A stretch of 64,000 nucleotides of DNA from Brachionus rotundiformis. Lineage: Eukaryota > Rotifera > Eurotatoria > Ploima > Brachionidae. Positions 1 to 10,442 of the stretch are shown here, in pieces; the stretch's first letter is position 1, and every line of letters begins with the position of its first letter. A program made the position numbers and the translations under genes. The notes below the pieces were generated by a model. That model saw nothing but the letters and a program-made list of their open reading frames with translations. It was not told where the DNA came from and searched no databases. Location of the stretch: positions 1 to 64,000 of the forward strand of contig JAESIW010000203.1 in NCBI GenBank assembly GCA_016802295.1, given 5' to 3'.

Positions 1-91
1 TTTGAGATAAAAACTGACTGACAACTTTAAAATAAACGAATAGTAGATACTTAAAGTATTTCAGCATTTGTCTAGGCTCGTTATTTACTAG
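1..91. repeat. 91-bp direct repeat, copy 1
   Basis: Identical by eye to 4041-4131. It covers the 3' end of the intron upstream of the fibrinogen-like exon and ends exactly at the acceptor AG (90-91). It may extend left beyond the window. Confidence 0.95.
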
Positions 92-1877
92 GGTTTATTT
101 GAAAAATGAAGAAGACAGTTTCGAAGAAAAAAGTCAAACTAAAGTATTTGAAGACAATCTCAGCTTTGGACCAGAAATTGCTGAAACAACCCAAGATGTA
201 TTGACAACTAAAGTGTCTTGGATTCCTGATGTAACTGAAGCAACAAAAGAACTAGAAATTGCTGAAACAACGCAAAATCTATTTACCACTAAAGAGTCTT
301 TGGTTCCTGATACAACTGAGTCAACAAAAGAACCAGAAATTGCTGAAACAACCCAAGTTGTATTGACCTCAACAAAAGAACAGGAGATTTCTACAAGTGT
401 TGAAGCAATAAGCACTACAAAATTTTCAACTTCAAATTTACCTCAAACTTCTACCACATTTAGTACGACCCTCACATCAATTTTTCAAAGTATCTATTTT
501 AACCGTGATATTGTTATTGTTTGGGAGCTTTGTGGTGTCGAGGCCCGGTCAGAAAGGGTTAATGGACAAATATTAAATAAAACAATTTTAGATCTAAAAG
601 TAGATCAACTAAATACCTTGTTTTTCCTTTTTTCAAATGATGAAAAAATTCACATTTTTGTAGATTGTCCAAAATCAAATCGAGTAAAACTCGAATGGCA
701 ATCACCGTATATCTCTAAAATGAGCTTTATTCGTTTGTTCAAAAATGCTCATGGTTTTTTGAATTTAGAAACAGCCCTCTCTACATTTAAGTGTAGAGAT
801 GTTATAAGTGTCATTCCCGGAACAGTCATTCACTTTACTGGACAACTGAACAACGTTGGTACTTTGATATTTTCTTTTACTGTTACAAATGAAACCGTAG
901 ATATTATTTATTCATTTAGTTTTTTAAATGGAAATTTTCAGGTAATTAGTAACAATGGTCAAGTTTTTAATATTCAAGTGACCCAGCAAATTACAAATAG
1001 CTTCTATTTATTGTTCACAATAAATGGCATTGAAATTTATCTAAATTGTCCTTACAATCAACAAAATGTCGGACTTTGGGCCGTTGGTTTCTTAAATCAA
1101 AGACTTCAAGTAGAAACCTCACGGGTTCATCATGTAGGCAATGGCGGTTCTGCACAATTAATGCTTTCTTTTTGTACAACTAATAATCTAATTAATATTA
1201 TAAGTGCAAATAATACTGAATGTATTCCTGTTCAGCATCTTCAATCAATTGTCCAACATATTGATTCCGGAAACAGCTACACAAATATATTTTTGCCAAA
1301 CCAATTGCAAATTCAATTAATTGAACAATTTGGTTCTTTGGACAGATTTAATTATGCTTATTTAATGAGTCCCGTTCATCAGATACTGATCGCTTCAAGA
1401 ATAAATGCAAAGCCAAGATTCTTCTACAGATCGATAAATGATTATATCGAAGGTTTTACTGATGGACAGTCAAATTTTTGGATTGGCTTGGATATTCTTA
1501 ACAAAGTGACCAACAAATACAATTACAAATTAAGAATTGAGACTGAAAATGGTATGTTCGTAGAAGAATACAGAACATTTAGAGTAGGAAATGAGGCGTC
1601 AAAGTATAAATTAACTGTTGCTGATCCAGTTATTTTCAATTGTCAAGGATTTTCTAATCACAATAATCACGAATTTTCTGCTTTTGACTTCGGAAGGTAT
1701 TCAAATCAGGCTATTAGTTTAAATGATGGATTCTGGTTTACAGGTAGTACCAATTATTTTTGTTTTAGTTGTGAAATAGGAATTCAAAATAATATAATTT
1801 ATTTCAATAATTATCGATTTGGTGGAACAACAAATTACCAAAATACGAAAATATTTAAAATGTTTTTAATTCCATAG
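92..1877 (+). CDS. Fibrinogen-like secreted/adhesion protein, 5'-partial last exon
   Basis: The open frame has no in-frame ATG at its start. It begins right after a ctAG acceptor at 90-91, so this is the last exon of a gene whose 5' exons lie outside the window. The N-terminal ~110 residues are a Ser/Thr-rich mucin-like linker holding three ~30-residue repeats around the motif EIAETTQ. Two related beta-rich segments follow (about residues 135-215 and 240-350), each with an NGQ motif and later a hydrophobic strand ending in a Cys (IHIFVDCP and IEIYLNCP). The C-terminal ~150 residues resemble a fibrinogen-related domain: FWIGLD, YRTFRVGNEASKY, then an FSAFD segment and GFWF. The usual calcium site and cysteines are poorly kept, so the fold call is moderate. 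An extracellular, lectin- or adhesion-like role is inferred. The terminal stop is at 1875-1877. Confidence 0.65.
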
Positions 1878-2727
1878 ATTAACAAGATAAAAAAGAAATG
1901 AAATTTAAAGATTTTTTAGTTAATTGGAATTCTTTTGAATAAAATTAGAAATTAAATTTGTTGTTTTGATTTAAGAAAATACCAATTTCTGAGATTAGCA
2001 AGATTTTTTGATTTTGATTGTTATCTTAAAATCTAGGGTAGCAAAATAAATATTTGATAAATTTATTTACATTTATTGAATCAATTAAGGGTTGCCCATA
2101 TTTTACCAAAATAACTAAAGACATTTAAAAAAAAGTATTAAGTTTGTCGTGTCTGTCCGTCCGTATAGAGTTAAAAATTTTTTATAAATATTATAGTATT
2201 GTAAGTTTTAAATTTCAAGAAAATTTATTTTGATTAGATTTTATTACTATCGAGAGTTGCATAATTTTTAAAAAAGTCCTTTTTTATCCTTTATTCGAAT
2301 TAATTTCAAATAATTAAAAAACATTTTCTAGTGTAAAATTTTATGGTAAATTCAAAAATCCACTTGATTTTGATTTAGTCCGATTGACTTGAATTTAGCA
2401 GGCTGCGTTCTCACCAATCAAATATTATCTGTACAAAATTTCAGCTCTCTTGCTTATTTCGTTCTTCAATTTTGACCTTTCAACCGACAGACTTAATACC
2501 TAGATTTTTTATCATTATTTAATTGTGAAATTTGATTGTTGAAAAACATTAATATTTCGATTGAGTTTTATAAAAATTTCTTTTAAATATATTGGACTAT
2601 TAAATAGACACATAATGGTTTAAAAAAGTTACTCAAATTAAAAACATAAAATTAAAATAATCAAACTTTTGTAAGTGATTTGTTTTATTTATAAATCAGT
2701 GATGCAATTAAAAGCTATTAAAATTAT
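1878..2727. other. AT-rich intergenic stretch
   Basis: No convincing ORF. The only distinctive piece is a short GTCTGTCCGTCCG tract near 2150. It contains the 3' flanks of two convergent genes. Confidence 0.6.
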
Positions 2728-2937
2728 TTAAAGACATTGGCATGTTGGCCTTATATACCAATTACAGGGACAATAAGCATTTGTGCAGCAAATCGAACAA
2801 CTAGGACCATAGTTATTTGAAGGACAACCACAACAAGTGTAGCGTACACCTGGTCTTTCGGAATTGTCTAGTGATTTTCCATTGATCAAAATTGGGAGAA
2901 CAGTCAAAAATAACAGAAAAATTAAATAAATTTTCAT
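2728..2937 (-). CDS. Small secreted cysteine-rich peptide, 69 aa
   Basis: A single-exon ORF with a true ATG. Residues 1-20 form a clear signal peptide (MKIYLIFLLFLTVLPILING). The mature part has ten cysteines in the order CC-x-C-x9-C-x2-CC-x4-C-x-C-x8-C-x-C, concentrated in the last 36 residues, preceded by a short acidic/basic stretch that could be a pro-region. This pattern suggests a disulfide-stabilised secreted peptide. I do not recognise the family. It sits convergent to the fibrinogen-like exon, in otherwise non-coding DNA. Its real status rests on the signal peptide plus Cys spacing, not on homology. Confidence 0.65.
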   Translation of the reverse strand: MKIYLIFLLFLTVLPILINGKSLDNSERPGVRYTCCGCPSNNYGPSCSICCTNAYCPCNWYIRPTCQCL

Positions 2938-3481
2938 TTTTTAAAAAATATTTTTCAAATAATTTTCGTTTTTTATTCAAGTTTTAGAACAGTTTTTATA
3001 AATTGTATAATAAATTTTTTATCTTGAATAACTTCTTGATTTTTAAACAAATGAAATAAAATAATTCTAATCAGATTATTTAATTTGAATGTAAAGATAG
3101 CAGATTTTTTTTAAATTAATGAAGCAACTGTTTTAAAAAAATTTTAAATAAAAAATTATTTGCTTTAAAAAAAGAAAGATTTCAACATGGAATAAGTTTT
3201 TTTTTTTTAAAACTTGTTCACTCCTTGTCGAGCATGCTCATCTCCTTTCTTAGTACCTTTTTTAAAAAGTCATTTGCTTAAAAAAAAAAAGATTTCAACA
3301 TATAATCAACACTATTATTAAAGAGAAGAAGCTGACAACATGATTTTAATGTCTTTGATTTTAATTTCTTCTTGGAAGATATTTATAGAAGCATTAACAT
3401 AGTTTAAAAAAGTTTTTTAAAAAATAAACATATTCATAAATAAAATTCTTAAAAAATGACTTCATATCTTAGATTTTTTTA

Positions 3482-3593
3482 AAAAAATTAATAAAAAATT
3501 AAAATTTAATTTTAAACCCATAATTTAGTGACGTAGGATAAAATTAATAAAAAATTAAAATTTAATTTTAAACCCATAATTTAGTGACGTAGG
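3482..3593. repeat. Two tandem copies of a 56-bp unit
   Basis: Units 3482-3537 and 3538-3593 are nearly identical and end in TTTAGTGACGTAGG. They lie just upstream of a CCCTAA-rich tract. Confidence 0.9.
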
Positions 3594-3614
3594 TTAAATT
3601 AATAAAATAATAAA

Positions 3615-3640
3615 ACCCTAAACCACTAACCCTAACCCCC
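3615..3640. repeat. Short degenerate telomere-like tract
   Basis: It reads as imperfect CCCTAA/CTAACC units ending in CCCCC. It is too short to be a telomere; an interstitial remnant or chance are both possible. Confidence 0.4.
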
Positions 3641-4040
3641 TTTCGATTACAACCATTCTTTCATTTTTGAATAATCTAGATTTAAATAAATGTCAAGTAT
3701 TTTTTCAATAAAATTAAGCTTATTTTTTGGAATATTTAAAAAAATACACAACTTCTTTGTTATGATATCAGAGCTCCAAAAAAAATATTAATTTTTATTT
3801 CTTAAATTATTTTTTTTAAATTGTTCTTTTATGTACTTAATTTTGTAATCAAAAATTTTTGAGAGCTTAAAATAATTTAATGTTTGATAAACAAATTTAG
3901 TATTTTAACTTTTAGTTCTTAAAAAGGAATAATTAAATCAAATTTACGATTTTTAGGACCGCATCGGAAAATGGAACATTTTGTTGTATCATTCTAAGGA
4001 GAATCGTGAATTAAATATGAAAGGAAGGAACTACTCGTGA

Positions 4041-4131
4041 TTTGAGATAAAAACTGACTGACAACTTTAAAATAAACGAATAGTAGATACTTAAAGTATT
4101 TCAGCATTTGTCTAGGCTCGTTATTTACTAG
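4041..4131. repeat. 91-bp direct repeat, copy 2
   Basis: Second copy of bases 1-91. Identity stops at the ctAG at 4131; the following sequence is unrelated to the fibrinogen-like exon and does not look coding. Confidence 0.95.
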
Positions 4132-5128
4132 TGATGTTGGTTATTACCTACTTGGTTAACAAAATTCTGTTTAGTGAGAATTTATTTCTATAAATTTTAA
4201 GTTATTCAGGGTTATACCACATAAATTCTTATTCATTGGTTTAATGACAAGGATTCTTAAAGCTTAAATTTTCAGAAAAACAATTATAAATTGTTTGAAT
4301 TTATAATAAAAATTGAATAAAATTTAAAAAATAATTATTTAATTTGAAAAATAAAATGAAAATGTTTGATTTCATGAGCTAAATTAATCAGAATTTTGAA
4401 GAATGTTTGGGTGTGTTCGTCTTAAATTAAATTGAATTACTAAAAATTAAATATATAACTAGATTTTTGGTTTATCAATTTATTGTTACCGCTTTCTTAA
4501 TTAAAATTTTACTAAATTGATGAAATATTTTTTTGTTAATTTGATTGATCTGAAAGAATCAATAATAATAATATATTTAGTATATCTACTATAAAAAACA
4601 AATAATAAAATAATAGAATCAATTAATTAAAAAAAGCAATTAAACAATTAAATAGCTATCTAAATTTACTAAAAAAAAAATTACATGGATTTTTTAATAA
4701 TTATTTGAAATAAAAAACAAAAATAATAATAGTTATTTTTGTTAAGCATGTAGCTTAGAATTTGAAACTTGTTAAATAAGCCATTTTCGGTATATTTATA
4801 AAATTTTTGTTTTAGATTTTTTTATATAAATTTATTAAAATTTTTATATTTATTTATTGTAATAAAATTGTTAATACTTTATTGATGATTAATTTTTTTT
4901 TTTTTTTTGTTTTATATAATAAATATAACTCATTATAAAATTAATAAAACACCAGTTTAAATTCTTTTAAAAAAAAATCTAAAAAAAAACATAATAATGG
5001 AAGAAAAAAAAACAGGCCATTGCTTAAGAAAATAGTCATTATAATTACTAATTTACAATAATAATAATTTTTTTTGTTAATTATTTACATTAGAGAAATA
5101 GAATTTAGTAAGGAGTAGTAGTAGGCCT
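4132..5128. other. AT-rich intergenic stretch
   Basis: Very AT-rich with poly-A/T runs (for example near 4890). It holds the 3' flank of the NFI gene. No coding signal seen. Confidence 0.6.
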
Positions 5129-7888
5129 TTAATTATTGGTGCCAAGAAGGACATTAGTCGAAGTTTTGGAGTTTGACGTTGTTGTAGTTGTAGTTGTAGT
5201 TGTAGTTGTTAATGATGTTGTTTGGCTTTGTTGACTTTCTGATTGACTTGAATTTATTATGTTGTTGAAGATTAGAGGCGACATGTGTCCATTGCTCGAT
5301 TGATACAAATTGAACGCGTTTGTTGCATCGTCTTGGTGTCCATTGGCAGGCAAGATAAACGAATGATACTGATCTTCGGTGAGAAAGTAGGCCGCAAATT
5401 GCTGAGGAGTTGGCGTTACACGTGGAGTGCCAATAGGCGACTGAAACAATGAGCTTATCGACGGAAAAAGGTTACTTGTCGGACTGCCATTTCCATTTAA
5501 GCAATTAGCTGGACTAATGTTCGGATAGCTGGAGAAAAAATTTGAATTCGATGATAGCAATGAATTTGTGTTGAACATAATTGGCGAATTGGTGTGATTT
5601 GAAGTATTGGCCTCGGTTTTGTTCAAGTTGCTCATCAAACTGGACATAACTGCATCTGCTTTTTGCAACATTGGAATTGGTCGATGCATTTGAACATGTG
5701 AGTTGTTGCTGTTGCTTGATTGATGATGAGTGACAATCTTAGTTGGCTCTGGTACAACTGTTATGCTATTCGAATTTACCGATGTTCCTATTGAAGGTGG
5801 CGGTGGCGGACTAGAACTGGTCTCTTTGTCGCAATCTTCTTCCACTTGTCTAGGCGTGTGCGTTCGACTCTTGGGCTTGTTTATAAACTGAAATGTAGGA
5901 CTTAGCGAAATTAATTTATTTATAAATTCTTGTTGCTGTTGAGTAAGCTCGTTTTGTTGATTGTTGCCACTACAATTTGTCTGTTGAGTTAAATTGTTAA
6001 ATAACTCGTCAAAATTGGCGTTCAAATTAGAATCAAATTTTAGTGCGTTTATTAGCGATGTGTTTATGTGTCCGGTTGAACCATCTATTGACAAAACAAA
6101 AATTAATAATAACAAAACTGATCATAGTAATGATAATAATTAATAATTTTTTTTCTTCTATTTTAAAGTGATTAAAGATTAAAAAAAAATTAAAAAATTT
6201 TAGCCTACACAAATTTAAAATGAAATATTTTTTTTTTTGGATAAATCTTACTTTTAGTTTTGTGATCTAGCTTGGCTTTTTTAAAGCTAGTTGGTGAGTG
6301 AGACTTGTTGTTGTGTGTTGAAATTGAGTTGTTGAAGCTAGTTTTGGTCACGTGTTGTCCACTAGTTGAATTGGCCGAATTGGTAGACACAGTACTAGAC
6401 GAGGAATTGGAATTCGAATTTGGCAAAATTGTATTGAACAAAGGACTCATTAGAAGCTCAAAGACGGGCGTAGCAGCTTTTATAGCGTGTGTGTCAACTG
6501 GCAAATAGTTAACAATGTCACCATTATTGTTATTCGAATTAAGCAATTTTTTCAAAAATAAATCAGCTTTATCTTTTTGACTAGTTGTTTTAAATTGTTG
6601 ATCGGTAGCCTTTTCATTTGACTTGAGCAATTCTTTAATTTCATCGTCCTGTTGAGAGTGCGACGACTGATCGTCGCCTATCACCTGAGTGGACCCTTCA
6701 CTGCCGACCAAACCACTAACAGGCGCATCACTCGGATCAGTAATGGCATTATCATCCAAAACAGTTACATTGTCACTTATTTTAAGTTGATTGCTCGATC
6801 TTCTTCGCTTAATGGTACCTTTTTTAGTATTGGCTTCTAATTTAAGATCAAAATCGGGCTTTGTTTCGCCAATTTTTTGTCCTTTTTCCATTTGCTCCAG
6901 CAGTTCATTTATTCTTATGTTTGACTTGGGCTTTTCCATTGAGTCTTTTTTCTTCTTTTTTTTCACAGGCGTTTCGGCATCGGAATTGGAAGCTTGGGCC
7001 GAACAACTCGACTGTACCAAATGTCTCAAACAACTCTTATCGTCCAAATTCTCATCATCGTTCTCGTCCGAACCGTACTGATTTTGCATGCTAAGCGATC
7101 CTGTCGTTACTAAGCTAGCTATTTAGATTAAAGCAATAAAAAAAGAAAACAATTTTATTAAAATTATTATTTTTAATAATGATAATAATAAAACTTTTTA
7201 TGTCGGCTTCAGTTGCTCCGTTGACAATGGACAGTTCGGACAAGGTTAAAAATTGCTGCGGTGTAAAAACACTCGGTGATCGAATATTCTGATAGAGCAT
7301 TCCATTAGTTTGATTGTTGGTCAAGTTGTAGCTATTGTTTATGTAATTGGCAAGAAAGACTTCCAGGTCTCTGACATTGAGCAAAGCATGATTTGGATTT
7401 ATGCACAAAGCTGGATGCTTGCATTCGGGCAGCTTATCAAGTCTTTCGCCATCGCTGCTCTCCAAAGGAATGCCTTTGAACAATACGACCATGACCAAGT
7501 CAAGACGCCACACTTTGTCCGATTGACGCAGACAGTCAATGCGTCTCATTTTGCCCTTCATGTCTGGATTGCTGAGAACACACTCGCTGGTCGACTTGCA
7601 GCCAGTGATCACATCTATGAGATCTTTTTGATTTAGCCGATGGACATCTTTGCGCAGCTTCATCAAAAGACGCACGGCCCATTTCACTTTGACACTGGCT
7701 CTTTCGTTCTCAAATTGCTGCTTAAGTCTCAATTCATCATCGTATTTCATGCGTTTGTCTTCATTTTTGAAGTGTTTCCGTTTGGCCGCTTGCAAATGGA
7801 ACCAAGTGTACGCGAATGATTTTACATGTGGCAGCAATTTGTCTATAAACGATTGATCATAGTCCATTTTCTTATTTGTTAATAACAT
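5129..7888 (-). CDS. NFI: Nuclear factor I (CTF/NFI) transcription factor, 3 exons
   Basis: Exons on the minus strand are 7195-7888, 6252-7118 and 5129-6084, giving 838 residues. Both introns are GT..AG and phase 1, and the frames join exactly. The first ~190 residues are the NFI DNA-binding domain: LLPHVKSFAYTWFHLQAAKR, KWAVRLLMKLRKD, CVLSNPDMKGKMRRIDCLRQ, then KVWRLDLVMVVLFKGIPLES. The DNA-contact basic residues and conserved cysteines are retained. The remainder is a low-complexity Ser/Asn/Gln/Thr activation region with a basic KKKKKKD patch and a C-terminal poly-Thr run. Translation may instead start at the second Met (7867), which leads straight into the conserved domain. The protein should act in the nucleus as a dimer on TTGGC(N5)GCCAA sites. 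Animals other than vertebrates usually have one NFI gene. Confidence 0.96.
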
Positions 7889-8620
7889 TCATTGTCTGTG
7901 TGTGTGTGAGTGAGTGTGTTTATGTGATGAAAATTCTTTAATTGATTCTTTAAATGTTGTCGATGTTTTTTAATTGGAATTTTTTATTAATTTTCCTCAA
8001 AAAATATCATCATAATTAGAAACATAATTTGGGATTACATTTAAATCGAACAATTTGTTAAGCTTGTTCTGACTTTATTGTTAATGCGTCAATTATGCTT
8101 TATAAAATGTTTAAATTGACTCTAGCGTGCAATATAAAACAAGTTAATTGAAATATACAAATAAATTAATAACTTTAATAAATTAATAATTTTGATTGTG
8201 ATTGTAAAATTAAATTAGATAAAAAAAAAAAATATAATTATTAATTTTTGAATTATTTAGTTTGGCATTTGCATGTGTATAGATAATTATGATGAATTAA
8301 ATAAAGCTAAAAGTGAATTTAAAGTTTTTATTAAAAATTTTTTATAATAATAGTTAAAAATTGTATCTAATCTAAAATTTATTTCAATTAAATGATTTCA
8401 ATATTATTTAGTTTGTCTTTTGTTTTTTTTTTAAATAAATAAAAAAATAAACTGAATAGAATTGAAATTAGACACAATGGACAACAAGAGAAAATTTTGA
8501 ATACAAATTTTATTTTTATCATTTTTATTTAATTTTAAAAATTAAATTAATTTAAATTTTTTAATTTTTAAATATATGATAAATTTATTTTTAATAAAAA
8601 ACCTAAATAATTTAATAATG
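7889..8620. other. Region upstream of NFI; GT-rich microsatellite
   Basis: It probably contains the NFI 5'UTR/promoter. A (GT)n/(GAGT)n tract lies at about 7894-7923, immediately upstream of the first ATG. The rest is AT-rich and includes the ACAA2 3' flank. No ORF. Confidence 0.5.
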
Positions 8621-9811
8621 CTAAACTCTTTCAAGCAGCAAAGCAATACCTTGACCACCTCCAATGCAAGCACTACCAATAGCATATTTAGCATTTCGGC
8701 GTCTAAGTTCATAGACTAAATTAGCTGTGATACGCGATCCTGAGGCAGCCAACGGATGTCCCAAAGCCACAGCTCCACCATTTACATTCGACTTTTCTGA
8801 ATCTAAGCCCAAAGCTCGCTGAACAGCAACAAATTGTGTTGAGAATGCCTCATTTACGTCCACCAAATCAATATTATCCAAATTCATGCTGGCTTTTTTC
8901 AACAGACCCTGAATAGCTGGAACTGGTCCAATGCCCATTATTTTAGGATCCACTCCACTCACATTATAACTTACCAATCTAGCCAGAGGTTCCAGTTTCA
9001 ACTCATTGACAGCTTGTTCGCTAGCCAACATAATCGCTCCAGCACCATCACAAATACCACTTGCATTTCCAGCAGTAACAGTGCCATTTTTCTTAAAAAC
9101 AGGAGCTAATTTTGCCAATTCTTCCAATGTAGCTTTTCCTCTCGGATGTTCATCTACAGAAAATAATTCATCTCCTCTTTTACTCTTGAGTGTAACTGGT
9201 GCTATTTCGTCCTTGAAAACTCCTTTTTCGTGAGCAGCTTGCCATCTATGTTGGGACCTGAGCGCCAATTCGTCGGCATCTTGTCTACTAACTTTATACT
9301 GTTCAGCTAGATTTTCAGCTGTAATAGCCATAGGCAACTGGACATATGTGTCGAATAGACCAGCCCATAGGGAATCTTCGAGCTTAAGATCTACTCCTAA
9401 ACGAGTGCCAAAACGATTACCGCGTACAGTGTATGGCGCCAAGCTCATGTTTTCAGTACCACCGCACAGAACAACATTTGAGTCGCCTAAGGCGATTTCT
9501 TGTGCGCCATAAATCACAGATTGAAAGCCCGAGCCGCACAAACGATTTATTGTGCATGCTGGCACTTGTATAGGAATGCCAGATTTTAGTGCTGCATGAC
9601 GGGCCAAATAGCCAGCATCTGAAGAACTATGTAAAATGCTACCTACAATCACTGAGTCAATGCGATCAATTGGAACTTTACTTTGCTCGATAGCTGCTTT
9701 GTTGGCTACTACTTGCAAATCGGTAGCATTTATGTCTTTAAGTTTTCCGCCAAATTTGCCAAATGGTGTTCTTTTGGCAGCGACTACAAAAACGCCTTTT
9801 AAAAGTGTCAT
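8621..9811 (-). CDS. ACAA2: 3-ketoacyl-CoA thiolase, mitochondrial type, 396 aa
   Basis: Single-exon gene, full family length (human ACAA2 is 397 aa). It catalyses the last step of mitochondrial fatty-acid beta-oxidation, cleaving 3-ketoacyl-CoA with CoA to acetyl-CoA and a shortened acyl-CoA. The nucleophilic Cys is at residue 92 in NRLCGSGFQS. The second thiolase signature is NVNGGAVALGHPL, with the catalytic His, and the second active-site Cys lies in GSACIGGGQG near the C-terminus. NEAF is also present. The N-terminus (GVFVVAAKRTPFG) starts at once with the conserved fold, as in ACAA2, whose uncleaved N-terminus targets mitochondria. One oddity: HPLAASGSR replaces the common HPLGASG/HPLGGSG. 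ACAT-type thiolase is a less likely alternative. Confidence 0.95.
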   Translation of the reverse strand: MTLLKGVFVVAAKRTPFGKFGGKLKDINATDLQVVANKAAIEQSKVPIDRIDSVIVGSILHSSSDAGYLARHAALKSGIPIQVPACTINRLCGSGFQSVIYGAQEIALGDSNVVLCGGTENMSLAPYTVRGNRFGTRLGVDLKLEDSLWAGLFDTYVQLPMAITAENLAEQYKVSRQDADELALRSQHRWQAAHEKGVFKDEIAPVTLKSKRGDELFSVDEHPRGKATLEELAKLAPVFKKNGTVTAGNASGICDGAGAIMLASEQAVNELKLEPLARLVSYNVSGVDPKIMGIGPVPAIQGLLKKASMNLDNIDLVDVNEAFSTQFVAVQRALGLDSEKSNVNGGAVALGHPLAASGSRITANLVYELRRRNAKYAIGSACIGGGQGIALLLERV

Positions 9812-10442
9812 TTCTATTTTTTATTATTTTTTTTTTCAATAAAAAGTCTAAAGTTTATTTTGAAAGTTTAATTTTAAGCTGAAAAAGAAGATAGAGTGGT
9901 TTGGAAAATTATTTCGAACAAAGTTTAAAACTTGGTTAAGATATGTCTTTAATTTTGTCTTGAATATTTTATTTTTTTTAAATTTAATTGAGAAATTCAA
10001 TGATAAAAAATAGAATTAAATTTATTATTTAATTATTGATTTAATTTGAGTATAATTTAAAAAAAGGGGTTAGGTCAGGTTAGGTTAAAAATTTTATTCT
10101 AATTAATAAATTTAATAATTTTTGATGATTTTGACATATGTAAATAAGGTTTATTGGACAATTTAATTCAAATTATATGAAAAAAAATTAGATATCTATT
10201 TAAAAAAGTGTACAAATTTTATTTTATTTTGAAAAATAATAATAAATAAATCTATAATTGCTCTCGTCTTTTAAGTTTTATAATTTAAAAAAAAAAAAAA
10301 CAGATCACTAAATCAAATTAAAAATAATAATAAATACCTAAACTTTTTATAATTCTTAAGCCTTATTATCCAAAAATTATGTTTATTTTTAAAAATAAAA
10401 AAAAATTTCATAAAAATCGGTCACAAAAAAATAACTCGCTTT
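9812..10442. other. Intergenic, AT-rich
   Basis: It holds the ACAA2 upstream region and the SLAIN 3' flank. A GGGGTTAGGTCAGGTTAGGTT tract at 10066-10086 is telomere-like. No coding signal. Confidence 0.5.

Larger units (their letters stand above)
2938..4040. other. AT-rich intergenic stretch with small repeats
   Basis: No gene seen. It contains the 56-bp tandem duplication at 3482-3593 and a telomere-like CCCTAA tract at 3615-3640. An 'aaaaaaagatttcaaca' type phrase recurs near 3170 and 3285. Confidence 0.6.

Noticed and set aside
134..415. Minus-strand 93-aa ORF with Ser/Val repeats
   Set aside because: Antisense shadow of the Thr-rich repeat linker of the fibrinogen-like exon.
5170..5215. 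GTTGTA microsatellite as a non-coding repeat
   Set aside because: It lies in frame within NFI exon 3 and encodes the poly-Thr run near the C-terminus.
6791..7094. Plus-strand ORFs opposite NFI exon 2
   Set aside because: Antisense shadows of the NFI coding exon.
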